Below, in pieces: positions 49,189 to 59,511 of a stretch of DNA of 64,000 nt (its first letter is position 1; every line of letters begins with the position of its first letter). The DNA is from Epiperipatus broadwayi (Eukaryota; Onychophora; Udeonychophora; Euonychophora; Peripatidae), in NCBI GenBank assembly GCA_028023455.1, contig JAQFVV010013360.1:80187-144186 (forward strand), given 5' to 3'. Position numbers and translations under genes: made by a program. The notes beneath the pieces are model-generated. The model saw only the letters and a program-made list of their open reading frames with translations. It did no database searches and was not told the DNA's origin.

Positions 49189-49232
49189 CCTTCACTGACG
49201 ATAGCAAATAGCTTGAAATCATGATCTGAAGG
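49189..49232 (+). ncRNA. Complete hammerhead ribozyme
   Basis: All parts are present on the plus strand. Stem I 5' strand CCTTCA (49189-49194); core CTGACGA (49195-49201, fits CUGANGA); stem II AGC/GCT around AAATA (49203-49213); GAAA (49215-49218); stem III ATC/GAT (49218-49225) with a 2-nt loop; cleavage triplet ATC ending at 49226; stem I 3' strand TGAAGG (49227-49232), a perfect 6-bp match. Stem I can extend past a small internal loop with CC 49184-49185 against GG 49234-49235. Predicted cleavage is between 49226 and 49227. Short stem III is typical of the type I hammerheads of animal retroelements and retrozymes, which often act as dimers. Activity is inferred, not shown. Confidence 0.82.
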
Positions 49233-49591
49233 TGGAAATTAAGTTAGAGATAGTGAAATACTCACTCTGACATTTATGTAACCAAATGCTAGAAGGTGTT
49301 TTTGGTATAACACCATCTATTGTCATAAATACAAGCGTATGCAAGTTTTTAACTTGTGTTTTTTGTTTTTCATAAATATACCTTTGAGGTCTTTCTTGCA
49401 ATGATATATATATTGCAGAGGTTTCTACTATGTGGTGATGCTGAACTGATATCAGACTCATATAGCTATCTGGCATGCTATGCTGAGTTTGAAGACATTA
49501 CATGTCTAAAAGATTCACACTTGCAAGCTGAATAGAAACTGTTTCTTAAACACTCAGAGTTTGTGTTTTAGATCTAGATTCTTAATCCTGT

Positions 49592-49635
49592 CCCTCTCTG
49601 ACAATAGCAAATATCTTGAAATCATGATCTGAAGG
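49592..49635 (+). ncRNA. Hammerhead motif, second inverted monomer (mutated)
   Basis: CCCTCT, CTGACAA (invariant G8 changed to A), TAGCAAATATCTT, GAAATCATGATC, TGAAGG. The core change and weaker stem I should inactivate it. Confidence 0.7.
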
Positions 49636-49715
49636 TGGAAATTAAGTTAGAGATAGTGAAATACTCGCTCTGACGTTTATGTAAACAAACGCTTGAAGGT
49701 GTTTTTGGTATAACA

Positions 49716-49717
<2 letters not shown>

Positions 49718-49769
<52 letters not shown>
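49718..49769. repeat. (TA)n microsatellite
   Basis: About 50 bp of TA at the right edge of satellite locus 2. Confidence 0.97.
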
Positions 49770-49773
<4 letters not shown>

Positions 49774-49774
49774 T

Positions 49775-50380
49775 AAGCTAATCACACCATACCGAATTCA
49801 AACCAGTCCAGTCTAGGAACAATCCAAAGAACTAAATTCAAACCCAACTGGCATGCCCACCGATGCAACATACACGTGGGTTTTCCTTTACTAGCTCATG
49901 AAAAACACAGACTATATTACCTACAACAGCTAGTTCATAGATATCTTATAGTCGGGTATTGGTACGGCAATAATTTAATGTATATATTTAAGTTGTCGAT
50001 ACAGACAGCAGGTGGTTGACTAGGTTTCGAAGTAATAATGCAAGAGGCAAAATTGTTGATAAATTTTAATAAATATTGAAACTGAAAAATTATTTACAGT
50101 CGGTAAAACCTCATATGTATTTATAATAAATGCGCTAGTCATAAATAATGTTTGTACTGATTAACAAACTCATGCCAATATTTATATGTTTAAAGGTTGT
50201 CCAGGTTGATATGAGTCAGAGTAATTGGAGCACTTAAAATATTTAACTACTAGTTTATATTAAGTTGTTTTATTTAATAGATTCAAACCATTGCGTATAC
50301 GGTAAAGGGAGCGTTTTATATAAAAATAATATATAATATGATGTACTGATGGTTGCAGGGTTAAGATACACAAATACGGT
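49775..50380. other. Apparently single-copy spacer
   Basis: No repeat copy or gene recognised. Base composition becomes more even from here to about 52.3 kb than in the flanks. Confidence 0.4.
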
Positions 50381-50389
50381 GCTTGATGG

Positions 50390-50555
50390 AATACCGCGCT
50401 GTACTTTGACAAGTCTTAATGCCCCCAAGTGATCCGGACCTACAACCAGGGCTCATTTCGACCCGGTGATCCAAGAGTTACCGGAGAATTTCCTCCATCG
50501 GTAGTAACGAGCGCCAACAGGCGAGGTAACTTGCCACGTAACATCGAAAAGTGAT
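50390..50555. other. GC-richer, CpG-containing segment
   Basis: In contrast to its surroundings this segment has many CpGs (for example CATTTCGACCCGGTGATCC and AACGAGCGCCAACAGGCGAG). It has no long open frame and no RNA family I recognise. It could be a conserved exon, a SINE head or a regulatory element. Confidence 0.4.
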
Positions 50556-50559
50556 CGAA

Positions 50560-51265
50560 GTGGATTTAAAAAATATATAAACCTTTTCTCCTAACATGTT
50601 TTAGCAACAGCCGAATAACTATCAATAAAACATGAATCAAACGATCAAAGTAATAATAATAATTCACTCTGAAACCCATAACCCCCACATTGTTGGAAGG
50701 TAATAATAGCAAATATTCACTTATTATTTTACTCGTAATAATATATAAAAAGTTATAATAAATTTAGACTATTTAAGTATTGAGTTTGGAGTATTATTAA
50801 AATATTATAACAGTAAAAAACACAAATATTTGAATATTTTCAACTCACTAAATGAAACAATTTTAGTTGATAAAGAAATACTTTTAAATGATATAATAAA
50901 ATTATGAGATAAATTACTGACTTTAATTAGAGTTGAGAAAATTATTATTGGCCGTTTGTTTGTAAAATAAGTAATAGTAAATATAAAGTATTCCAAATGG
51001 GTTATTAGTAGCCAATATTAAGATATCATCTAGCACCAATATTAGGAGAATTACGACGTTTTAGTGTAACATTTCAATGGAAAAAATTTACATGCATTAC
51101 TTTGATTAACAGTTAAATATAAAATTATTACTGAGAGGAAAGTTAAAATTCATGTAACAAAAGTTACCATCTTTCTTCGTCCGTCTTCTGCGTGATATGT
51201 ATAAGAACGGGCTTTTGAATTTCTTGAAAGCGGTTAATTAAATGTTGGTTAGTAAGCAGAAAACT
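50560..51265. other. AT-rich sequence upstream of candidate promoter
   Basis: Nothing coding recognised. Lies directly upstream of the TATA box at 51271. Confidence 0.4.
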
Positions 51266-51270
51266 TACAG

Positions 51271-51308
51271 TATATAAAGTTTAAGCAAACAGGTGCCCTC
51301 TGCAGTTT
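51271..51308 (+). promoter_or_regulatory. Candidate TATA/Inr core promoter
   Basis: TATATAAAG at 51271-51279 is followed 33 nt later by a purine in the context CTGCAGTTT (A at 51304), close to the animal initiator consensus TCAKTY. The segment after it is GC-richer and non-repetitive. Spacing and motifs fit a pol II core promoter for a plus-strand transcript; in AT-rich DNA a chance TATA is possible. Confidence 0.4.
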
Positions 51309-51425
51309 ACAGTGAAGTGTCTCGGAACAACACGAGCGCTGCCCAGTCAGGGTGTCCATAAGGCACTGTCTGCCAGTTTGTCTCTTTGATTTGGCCCAGC
51401 ATATCTAATTTGACATACTGCCTCT
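51304..51425 (+). other. Candidate non-coding first exon with splice donor
   Basis: The 122-nt segment after the candidate start has no ATG, is GC-richer than the flanks (for example CACGAGCGCTGCCCAGTCAG) and ends at CCTCT/GTAAGT, an excellent 5' splice site at 51426. This is what a 5'-UTR exon of a host gene on the plus strand would look like. No acceptor or downstream exon was identified within the window. Confidence 0.35.
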
Positions 51426-51431
51426 GTAAGT

Positions 51432-51950
51432 CACCATTTCCATGTCGTTTTATTATTTTAAATTAAACATGATCTAAATGACAAATTCGACAAAATATAC
51501 TCTATGATTCATCAAGTACAATAATATCCTATATTTGTACAAGTAAGTTTGATTAAAAATAGCAAAGTGACTTTTGATCAGCTTTTAAATGACTTGATAA
51601 TTGCAAATAAATTAAAATACCATGAAATTTAAATGAGCTAATATCCCAAACCACCCCTATATTTATCATATTTGTGACATTATACTCTTACCTTTACATT
51701 AAATCTTTTTAAACAAATAATAACTTAAAAGTAGTGGCTTGGAATAGAAAAGTCTCATTGCGGTAAATAGTGGTTTAGATTACGTTCTTAATGACAACAT
51801 GAAATAAGATCGTTCTTGTCTGTCGTTTCATTTCTTCCTACTTAAAAAAAATAAAAAAAAAACTTTACTACTCCAAGTTGTCGTTTGGAAGCGGTGAGTT
51901 TGAACCTAAACGTGTGAAGTATTTATCAATCTTGTATATATCCTGTTTAC
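51432..51950. other. Possible intron, nothing else recognised
   Basis: AT-rich; no coding sequence. Confidence 0.35.
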
Positions 51951-51954
51951 CTCA

Positions 51955-52325
51955 TCGACAAACAGTGGCGCTACGGGTTATCCCAAAATTGTTTGTTTTC
52001 ATGTTCTCCCTGGGTCAGGAGGTTATAAGGCTTTAATGTCTCGCTTGTAAATACCCGTAGACCCTTCCCTTCCAGAGAAAAGGTTCGCGTCCCTCTCTAT
52101 GCCCAACAGAGGGAAGTTTTGATTCCTTCCTAGGTACTTACTGCCGTGGAGATCTTAGCCAGACTTGATCCCCCCTTTAAAATGTGTGTGTCCCTAACAG
52201 GCCGCCAAGGGGGCGGACGTGCAGGAGACGGGAGGAAGTCCAGGAAGCGGGGTGGGACGTGGTTCATGATGTCAACGACTGAGTTCCTCCCCGAACAAGT
52301 TCCCTGTCCGGGTGTGGTTTACAAA
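51955..52325. other. GC-rich island
   Basis: The most GC-rich stretch in the window, with AGGCCGCCAAGGGGGCGGAC and GGAGACGGGAGGAAGTCCAG near 52199-52240. A plus-strand acceptor-like CCCTAACAG/GCCGCC lies at 52200, and a minus-strand donor-like GTAAGTA (after CACGGCA) lies at about 52143-52136, so it could be an exon on either strand. The frame 52146-52385 has no recognisable domain. Confidence 0.4.
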
Positions 52326-52329
52326 ATTA

Positions 52330-54440
52330 ACCATTTCTTATATCGCACCCCAATTTTCACTATAGTTAAGATATATATCTTTTGAAGAAATATCTCTTCT
52401 GTTTTTTTTCTAAACACAAAAATTGCAAAAGTTTATAAATACTTCTTTATTTGATTAATAAAATTCTGTTTTCTTGTTTGAATTTCTCATATTTCAACAA
52501 CTTCAAATTTCTTTTTTTAAAAATATCCTATTATCTTAACAGAGCTATTCAAAACTACTGAAGAAGGGTGAAAAAATAGTATATTTGTTACTCACTCGTT
52601 TAAACTTTTAATAAAAGTATATATATCTCAACGGTATGAAAAAAATGTTTTCTATATTTATTTTTTGTCACGGGGGGGATTAGGCTAAAAAAACACACAC
52701 AACAACCCAAACCAAGTGGTTCAAATCGGGGTTCAAACTGAATAAAATATCTCATATTTTTTTAGGTGTTTTATGTTGTCTCATAAGTATATAAAATATA
52801 TTTTATGTAATTTTTTGTTGATATGGTTATATTAAAATATTTGATAGAAAATTAAAAAAAAAATTTTATAAAATATTTATATATTTATTTTGTTCACTTT
52901 TAGTTGTGTTTATAGATTCTCTAGTCTTTAAAAGATTTATTTTACAACAAGATGTTTTTTTTTTTATTTTTGTAATTTTCTTCGAAATAAATATTGTCTG
53001 ATTATTTTCTGTTCTAGGAAGTGTGGTTTATTTTCATTCAATATTAAGACAGTTATTTAGGTACTTTATATTTATAAAAAATTATTTATTATAAATAAAT
53101 ATTATTTGTTTGATTTATAAATCATTTCTATTGCTGGGCGGGTTTACTGGACGAATATTGTTTTTAGTAATTAAATATGGTCTTTTGGAAAGGTGTATTT
53201 GGTTTCATTTGGGTCATAGGAAAAGTTTATTTGTGTTCAATATAAAGTGGGGTTCCTTTTAAATATATTCTGTATTAAAGGTTCGTTGAAATGTCTATTG
53301 TTTTAATATAAAATTTTTAATGTGTGTCTGATCTTAAATTAAATAAATTGCTTTATCAAAATATTTATGCAATTAGAAATTATTTAATTATCCCTAATCC
53401 CATGTTCCTGAATATTATAGAAAGTATAATTTGAATTAGAATATATTTCTTTATTCCTTTATCATTTTGAAATATATGTGAATAAAAACTATTTAAATTG
53501 TAAAGTCGGGGTAGGTTAAAATTGAGCTATATTTGTTGTTTTATTAATAAAATACAAAAATTGTACAAATCACTCATCGATAATTAATAGAATGTTCAAA
53601 ATAGTTCTAGTGGGTAGAATTATGTAAAATAAATATTTTTTACAGAAATGGAGGAATTATTTCGAGTTAGTTTTATTGTTATAAAAAATAAAAATATTAT
53701 AAATAAAAATATATATTATATTTATAATAGTGAAGAATGAGAAAGTTAAATATTAAATTAAAGCAGGATTAAGATAGAGAATTACTACATAATTTAAATA
53801 ATTAAAAAAGAAATTTTACAGTAGATAAAATTTCACTTAAAGTTCAACTGGCGGTTCAAAAGATATTACCATTTTTCATGGTTGATTCTGCATTTCAGGG
53901 GTAGTTGGTGAAGTTATTTTGAAAATTATGGATATATTTTGATAGATTTCTCTAAGGTTTCGGCGTTACGATTGGTATATGAATTTTTATATTCTTGAAG
54001 ATTTTCAGGGGTTAGGAGTATAGATGTTGGTTAGCCCCCACATGGTAAACACTATTTTACTTCATAATTTAACTGTTCTCTAATGAAATATATATACTTC
54101 TCTTAATGATGAATAATAGCTGCTTAGAAACTTTTCCTGGGTCTTTATATGTATCTGATTTAGTAAATAATCTAATAAAATATTATTTATTTAATTCTAA
54201 AATAAGGTGTAATTGTTTTCTATATCTGCTAATCTTATTTCATTTTATACTCTTAACATTTAAATCTTGTATTTATATATTTCAGTTATTATAAAATGAA
54301 AGTGGGTTGTTTATTTTAAATATCAGAAAAGGGATGGGGTGATCTCAATGTTTCTTAAATCAAATTTATATTTTATTAATTTGAAATCTAAATCTTAATG
54401 TTTCCTTTGCTAAATAAAATCTTCAAGTATATTTTAGTAA
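52330..54440. other. AT-rich region, nothing recognised
   Basis: Homopolymers and TTTATAAATA-like runs; small frames are chance-length. Confidence 0.45.
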
Positions 54441-54445
54441 ATGAA

Positions 54446-54574
<129 letters not shown>

Positions 54575-54683
54575 TGCATTGTATTATAGTATAAAAAGGT
54601 CATTTATTTTGAAGCTGTAAAATTTATTCAATGTTTTTTAGTAACATTTATTCATTATTGGTTTTGTCATTTAGCCTATCTTC

Positions 54684-54727
<44 letters not shown>

Positions 54728-54934
54728 CGTGCTTCTTAATCTGGGGGGTTATGAAGTTCGAACCCATAGATTTCTTCTCGTCTTCGTATAAAAATGCTCT
54801 AGGTGACCCCTAAGTCTGGACGCTATGCATATTCTTTTTCGTATAAAAGGCATAGGTGAAAAGTCTGGAGTGCCCATCCATGCACACTACTGTTTTACTT
54901 TACTAAATATTTTTAGTTTTATTAATTTCTCTAA

Positions 54935-55068
54935 TCATTAAGACTAACTTTTCCACAATTATGTGACCTTAATGTTTGATGCTTGCCTATTAATTATGTA
55001 CATGACTCAATTAACAAGCAAGCAGCAAACATTAACATCACAGAATTGTGGGAAAGTTAGCCTTCCAA
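54935..55068. mobile_element. Short foldback element
   Basis: A nearly continuous imperfect hairpin of about 130 bp: AAGACTAACTTTTCCACAATT (first 20 bases) at 54941 against AATTGTGGGAAAGTTAG at 55044, AATGTTTG.TGCTTGC against GCAAGCAGCAAACATT, and TTAATT against AATTAA, with a 12-nt apex at about 55000. Non-coding; resembles a miniature inverted-repeat element. Confidence 0.7.
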
Positions 55069-55132
55069 AGCTTTAGTTGACAAAGATTACTTGGATAATC
55101 GAATGTGCTCTTAAGTGGACAAAAAATTTAAT

Positions 55133-55141
55133 TATTTAATT

Positions 55142-55183
<42 letters not shown>

Positions 55184-55194
55184 AATTAAATTAT

Positions 55195-55229
<35 letters not shown>
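55133..55229. repeat. (TA)n tracts, the first inside a short palindrome
   Basis: ATTTAATTATTG before and CAATAATTAAAT after the TA tract 55145-55180 are reverse complements, so the tract caps a palindrome. A second tract is at 55198-55229. Confidence 0.85.
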
Positions 55230-55231
<2 letters not shown>

Positions 55232-55386
55232 ATAATAAGTCAGATGTCACATGAATTATATATAGCTTGCCCTTACAAATATGTAAAATTAAGAGCATGC
55301 TAATTAGCTCTAAACAAGCTTTTTTATTTTATTTATGATAAATGCTACTACAAGAGTCGGCATACAAATCATTTTTATATTGGATT

Positions 55387-55440
55387 GTCCCCATCCCCAT
55401 ACCGGTTTCAGCCTATGGGTCTCTTCAGTGAGACTTGAAA
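55387..55440 (-). ncRNA. Hammerhead ribozyme candidate
   Basis: Minus strand: TCTCA (stem I), CTGAAGA (55428-55422; fits CUGANGA with N=A), GACCCATAGGCT (stem II region, CC/GG plus a G-U and one mismatch), GAAA (55409-55406), short stem III ACCGGT, cleavage triplet GTA ending at 55400, then TGGGG (stem I; T-A, G-C, G-U, G-C, G-U). The core, GAAA and short stem III are canonical; stem II is weak. Sequence differs from the satellite hammerheads, so this is a separate family, possibly the end of a retroelement. Confidence 0.65.
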
Positions 55441-55511
55441 ATTGTATAAAAATATATTAACATACAGCAAAGCATAGTAAGCCTAGAGTGGAAAAAGGGA
55501 TTAAGAGATAT

Positions 55512-56340
55512 AATGGAAGAGTTTATGTGTATTGTGGAAGAAGTGATGACTAAGATACCATGGTACATTGAAGACTTACAAATGACCATCGCAAGACAGA
55601 TTGGAGAGATGTCTCAATGAATGGACAGTTTCAAAAAAGATATACTAAAAGAGGTAAAAAAAGTTCAGAGGGAAGAGAGACATAATGAAAGAGATAATGA
55701 TAGATGTGAGGGTGATTTCAATACAATTGTACATAAGAGAAATTACACAATAAGAAATTGATATGATGCAAAGATGATCAAAAATGTTTGTAGTCAGAAA
55801 CAAACAAAATATTGTAAGATAGAAAACAGTAAATTAGATGAATTAGTAGAAAATACTATAGAGGAAAGAAAGAGTTAAAACATCAATCAATTTTAAAGAT
55901 CAGGTTATTCAAAGGGCAAACTGACAAGGTTCCTGTAGAACTTCTAATTAGCCTGGAATTTTTTTTCCACATCAATCAAATGGATGAAGCAATTCAGTTC
56001 ACCATCATATGCAGTCACATTCAGGATGATGCAAACACTGGATGGGAGTCATTATTTCATCATCCCAGAATGTTTGAATATTGTAAAAATGCATTGTTAT
56101 AAACCTTTGGAGTGATAAGTGCCAAGAAACTTTTGTATTAGATTATGCAGGAAAAATATAAAGTGGTTGGAGGTGAAAGCTATTCAATGTTTTTAAAAGG
56201 CAGGTGGCCTAGATGAAGACAATTGCTGCCTGTCACACATCTCAGTGCCATATTATTTGAAGAGTCACCCAAAAATATCAAACCCAGTGTGTTCATAGAA
56301 AGATACAGTGCTGGAATATGGACCACAAATGTGTCTTATG
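55512..56340 (+). pseudogene. Gypsy-type gag relic
   Basis: Starts at ATG 55512 with MEEFMCIVEEVMTKIPWYIE, then helix-rich sequence (KDILKEVKKVQREERHNERD). In another frame from about 55975: INQMDEAIQFTIICSHIQDD, ANTGWESLFHHP and CKNALL..FGVISAKKLLY, which follow the capsid pattern of gag (W at the position of the conserved A..W segment, then 'F...L...FG...'). Broken by several stops. Confidence 0.5.
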
Positions 56341-56999
56341 ATAAAACTAAAATTAAAAGTTATTGCAATATTGGACTTTTTGAATTCAGGTAGACAAATA
56401 TCTGTAACAGAAGAGAAGCTACACCAAATGATCATTGTGGTGAACCCTAGAGTAGAAGCATTACCCTTAAGGCCTGTCCAATTAACTCTAGCAAACAACT
56501 GAAAGGCTAAGCTTGAGCTTCTGTAGATATGGCTGCAAATATTTATACCCAATAAGAAATTATCTCAATTATTTTTAAAAATGAGCAAACTTTTTCATTA
56601 GGTGGTTTTTGGGTTCCATTTTCCTGCATGCAAATAAATTCAAGATACATTATAAAAGAATATATTGGTGTGGAATGGCCACCAAAGTAAATTGTTGTCC
56701 ATGCTGTTTCACTGTTCAGGAGAATTTTGTTGTATGGGTCAATCAATCATAGAGATGATGGAGAAATCAATCTGGCAAAACTCATTTTTACAAATGATGG
56801 GGAGAAGACTCAAATCATTGCTTCAAAGCTGTGATAATATAGTCTCTGATATTGCTAGAATTATTAAAAGGTACAAATACAAATTAAGTTGAAGTAAAAA
56901 GAATCTTTTCAGGCTTGATCCTATATAATTGTCGACCAGTTTAAAGAAGAAGTAGAAAATAAATTTGAACATATGTCAGTTTGGGGTATGATTAATAAA

Positions 57000-57540
57000 T
57001 GTTATTCTTTTTATTATAACTCTTTGGTCATTGTTAAGAAAAAGAAGGGATACATGCCTAGATGCCCAGGCATTAAATAGAGCAACCATAACTGACGGTA
57101 AAATTCTTTTCCCTACTCAATAGTCAATAATGAAGTTTAAAAAAAAGGTCTTTTATAGATTCGATCTAACTGCTACTTACTGGCAGATTGGACTTTATCT
57201 GATGGACAATCATTATACAGCCATCAAATATGGAAATTATTCTTATTAATTTAGTATCATCCTCTTCAGTCTCATCAACAGTGAGGTGGGCCTACTACAA
57301 TGAATGTATCAATAGTTGTCCCGTAAAATATGTAAAGACCATAAACATGTATGTCAATGATGTAGTGGCTGTATCTGTGGAAGAACAACTCCAACAACTA
57401 GAGTTATTCTTTAGGAAATGTAGAAATAAGAAAATTCAATATAACTCTATAAAATATGTTTCAGACAAAATCATGTTTCTGCATCATTGGGGAAACTAAA
57501 ATCAAGCCCTATCCAGATAAAGTAAAAGCCTTCACCAAGT
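57000..57540 (+). pseudogene. Gypsy-type reverse transcriptase relic
   Basis: Across three frames the usual order is kept: SLVIVKKKKGYM near 57020 (SPVVLVKKKDG type), LDAQALNRATITDGKILFP near 57060 (DYRALN..T..D..P.P), KKVFYRFDLTATYWQIGL near 57135 with the first catalytic Asp, YVNDVVAVSVEEQLQQLE near 57350 (YxDD.. box with N in place of the first D), and KPYPDKVKAFTKFPSP near 57502 (the 'P.P.K..A......P' connection). Short insertions or deletions separate these blocks. Confidence 0.85.
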
Positions 57541-57689
57541 TCCCTAGTCCCTAACAAAGAACACATATGATTTTTCTTGAAGCTCTGCAATTTCTATAAT
57601 AAGTTTTGACAAATATTTGTAGATTAAATGATGACATTACTAATATTACTTAGAAAAGAGACCTGGTGAAGTTGGACCTCCAAACAGGA

Positions 57690-58140
57690 GAAAGCTTTGA
57701 AAGAATAAAAAGAAATTTCATGAAGCAGGTGGTACTGTCATACCCAAACTTCAACAAACCATTTTTTCTCCAAATAAATAGCAGCAGAAATGTATTCTGA
57801 GTTACACTGTTTCAAATCCAAGTTGATAATAAAGTGAGAGCTTTGTACTTTATAAGTTGCTTGCTAAAAGGGCTAGAGCTTAATTACACTGTTACAGAGA
57901 GAGAAATAGAGAGAATATGTTGCAATTATATGGGTGTTTCAACAGTTCCACTCTGTGTTGGTATGATCAGAGGTTGTGGTGATTATGAACCATAAAAGTT
58001 CTGTGTTTTTAATCATTGCTGTTTTGCCAACAGCAGATTGATCCAATTGAGCCTCTTCCTCCAGAAGTTTAATTACATAGTAAGATATTGTAAAGAAATA
58101 GAAAATGTATTTGCTGATATTTTTAGTAAACATCTATTCC
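57690..58140 (+). pseudogene. Gypsy-type RNase H relic
   Basis: Blocks read KPFFLQINSSRNVF (usual 'PF.L.TDAS..G.GAVL', Asp lost), RALYFISCLLKGLELNYTVT then ERE (usual 'P..Y.SR.L..AE.NY...ERE'), and FQQFHSVLV followed by VVVIMNHKSSVFLI (usual 'K.R.YL.G....V.TDHK.L..L', Asp changed to Asn). This is the RNase H domain that follows RT in Gypsy pol. Confidence 0.75.
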
Positions 58141-58429
58141 CAGTCCAGTAACAACAACATTCAAGTTTAGATGGGATGTACATAATGACCATAGCATCCC
58201 ATAATGATAAAAGTATGAAGAAAGAATTATCACAACTGGCCAACAAACAACATGAAGGTGGGACATTACTTCAAATTATGATGCAATGTCAAGTTGAAAA
58301 CCAGAAAGAAGCAAAGCTGTAGTAAAAAGCTATAACATAAAAAGGGGTTCTTTAATAATAGATTAAGGAAGGAATATATGAGTTGAGAGTGGTGATACTG
58401 CTGATGATGAGAGGCTTTCTCATCATTAA

Positions 58430-59480
58430 TATTCATCAGTTATATGGGCATTATAGTATGGACTAAAATGATGGCTTTATTAGCCAGGGATGCATAAAAA
58501 CATAATCACTACATTGAACAGATGTGATCTTCGTCAATGAGAAAAACCTCAGAATAAAACATATGCCAGCCCTATAAAATCAGTTTTACCTAACAACCCA
58601 AAGGAAATCATGACCATCCATTTTAAGACCTGCTACTACAATTTAATAGAAAAAATACTTATTGGTAATATATAACATTTTATTAGAATTTTTATCAGTG
58701 TGCCAACTGGCTAGGACCATGACTTGAGAAACGATCAATGTATTGGGCTCCTTACACTTTCCCCAAATAAAACATCTAGAAGCCATATAGTTTCATAATG
58801 AAACCTGGTTTTTATCTGAAGAGTGGAACAAATGGGTTAATTGTAGTCACACAGTTCCAGCCAATGATGATAATGATGATGATGATGATGATGATCAGTG
58901 CCAGACCAATGTATTTTTAATATGAAAGCCCTCACCCTGTTAACTAGATGTATAGCATGTTCAGTGAACCCCAAAGTCTGGATGAAGTCTCAAGACACAA
59001 GAAGGTAAAATGTATTTTTATTAGTTAATGTTTTTTTTCTTCAATATTACTTGTATGATTATTTAATACATATATAACTTGTTTAAAATAAGCATTATTA
59101 TAGTAGGGGATTTATTTCTTGTTCTAGTACATGTATGTTGAATCATTTATCTAACAATCACAGTATTGTTTTATGATATGGAACCTTCCATCTTTAGCTT
59201 AAGATATATGTAAAATATAAGAGGAATGTGTACAAGTTCAAACTTATTTTATTAATGTTTCAATCATAACAGTATGTATAAATGAAGAAAAAATAAAAAT
59301 GCATTAAAATTATAGATTTACTTTCGGTCTTTGTGTACTTGATTTATAAATCAATGCATGATTATAAAATGTTATTAATTTGTGAAATGGATGGAGAAAT
59401 GAGCAAACATGTATGATCATATATTCATTAAAATTATATGATTTATTATAATGCCTAATTTGTATATATATAGTTTTTAA
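58430..59480. other. Intergenic DNA with GAT microsatellite
   Basis: A (GAT)n run lies at 58867-58895. Otherwise no gene or repeat copy recognised. Confidence 0.5.
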
Positions 59481-59511
59481 TTAACAGACATTATATATAT
59501 ATATATATATT

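Larger units (their letters stand above)
48656..49718. repeat. Hammerhead satellite locus 2: tandem and inverted monomers
   Basis: First monomer about 48656-49065 (GTTTGTTTACATAAACATCA start), then a partial second monomer to about 49157 where the orientation flips just past its ribozyme; from there to 49718 run one full and one partial monomer in reverse. Homology to locus 1 is clear in segments such as TTTGCTATC.TCAGTGAAGG, GCTATATGGGTCTGATATCA and ACATTTATGAAAAACAAAAA. The locus ends in (TA)n at 49718-49769 on the right and the PLE dimer on the left. Confidence 0.88.
55512..58140 (+). mobile_element. Ty3/Gypsy-type retroelement relic
   Basis: Gag, RT and RNase H relics lie in order on the plus strand with many stops and frame changes. 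No LTR or integrase was recognised: 58150-58430 holds no HHCC or DDE-type sequence I could read. The element is dead and probably truncated at its 3' end. Confidence 0.75.

Noticed and set aside
54726-54800. Possible tRNA-like sequence with GTTCGAACCC
   Set aside because: No cloverleaf can be drawn and no A box is present at a usable distance.
58385-58440. CTGATGA near 58398 as another hammerhead
   Set aside because: It sits in a simple GATGATGAGA..TCTCATCATT hairpin without a GAAA element at the required place.
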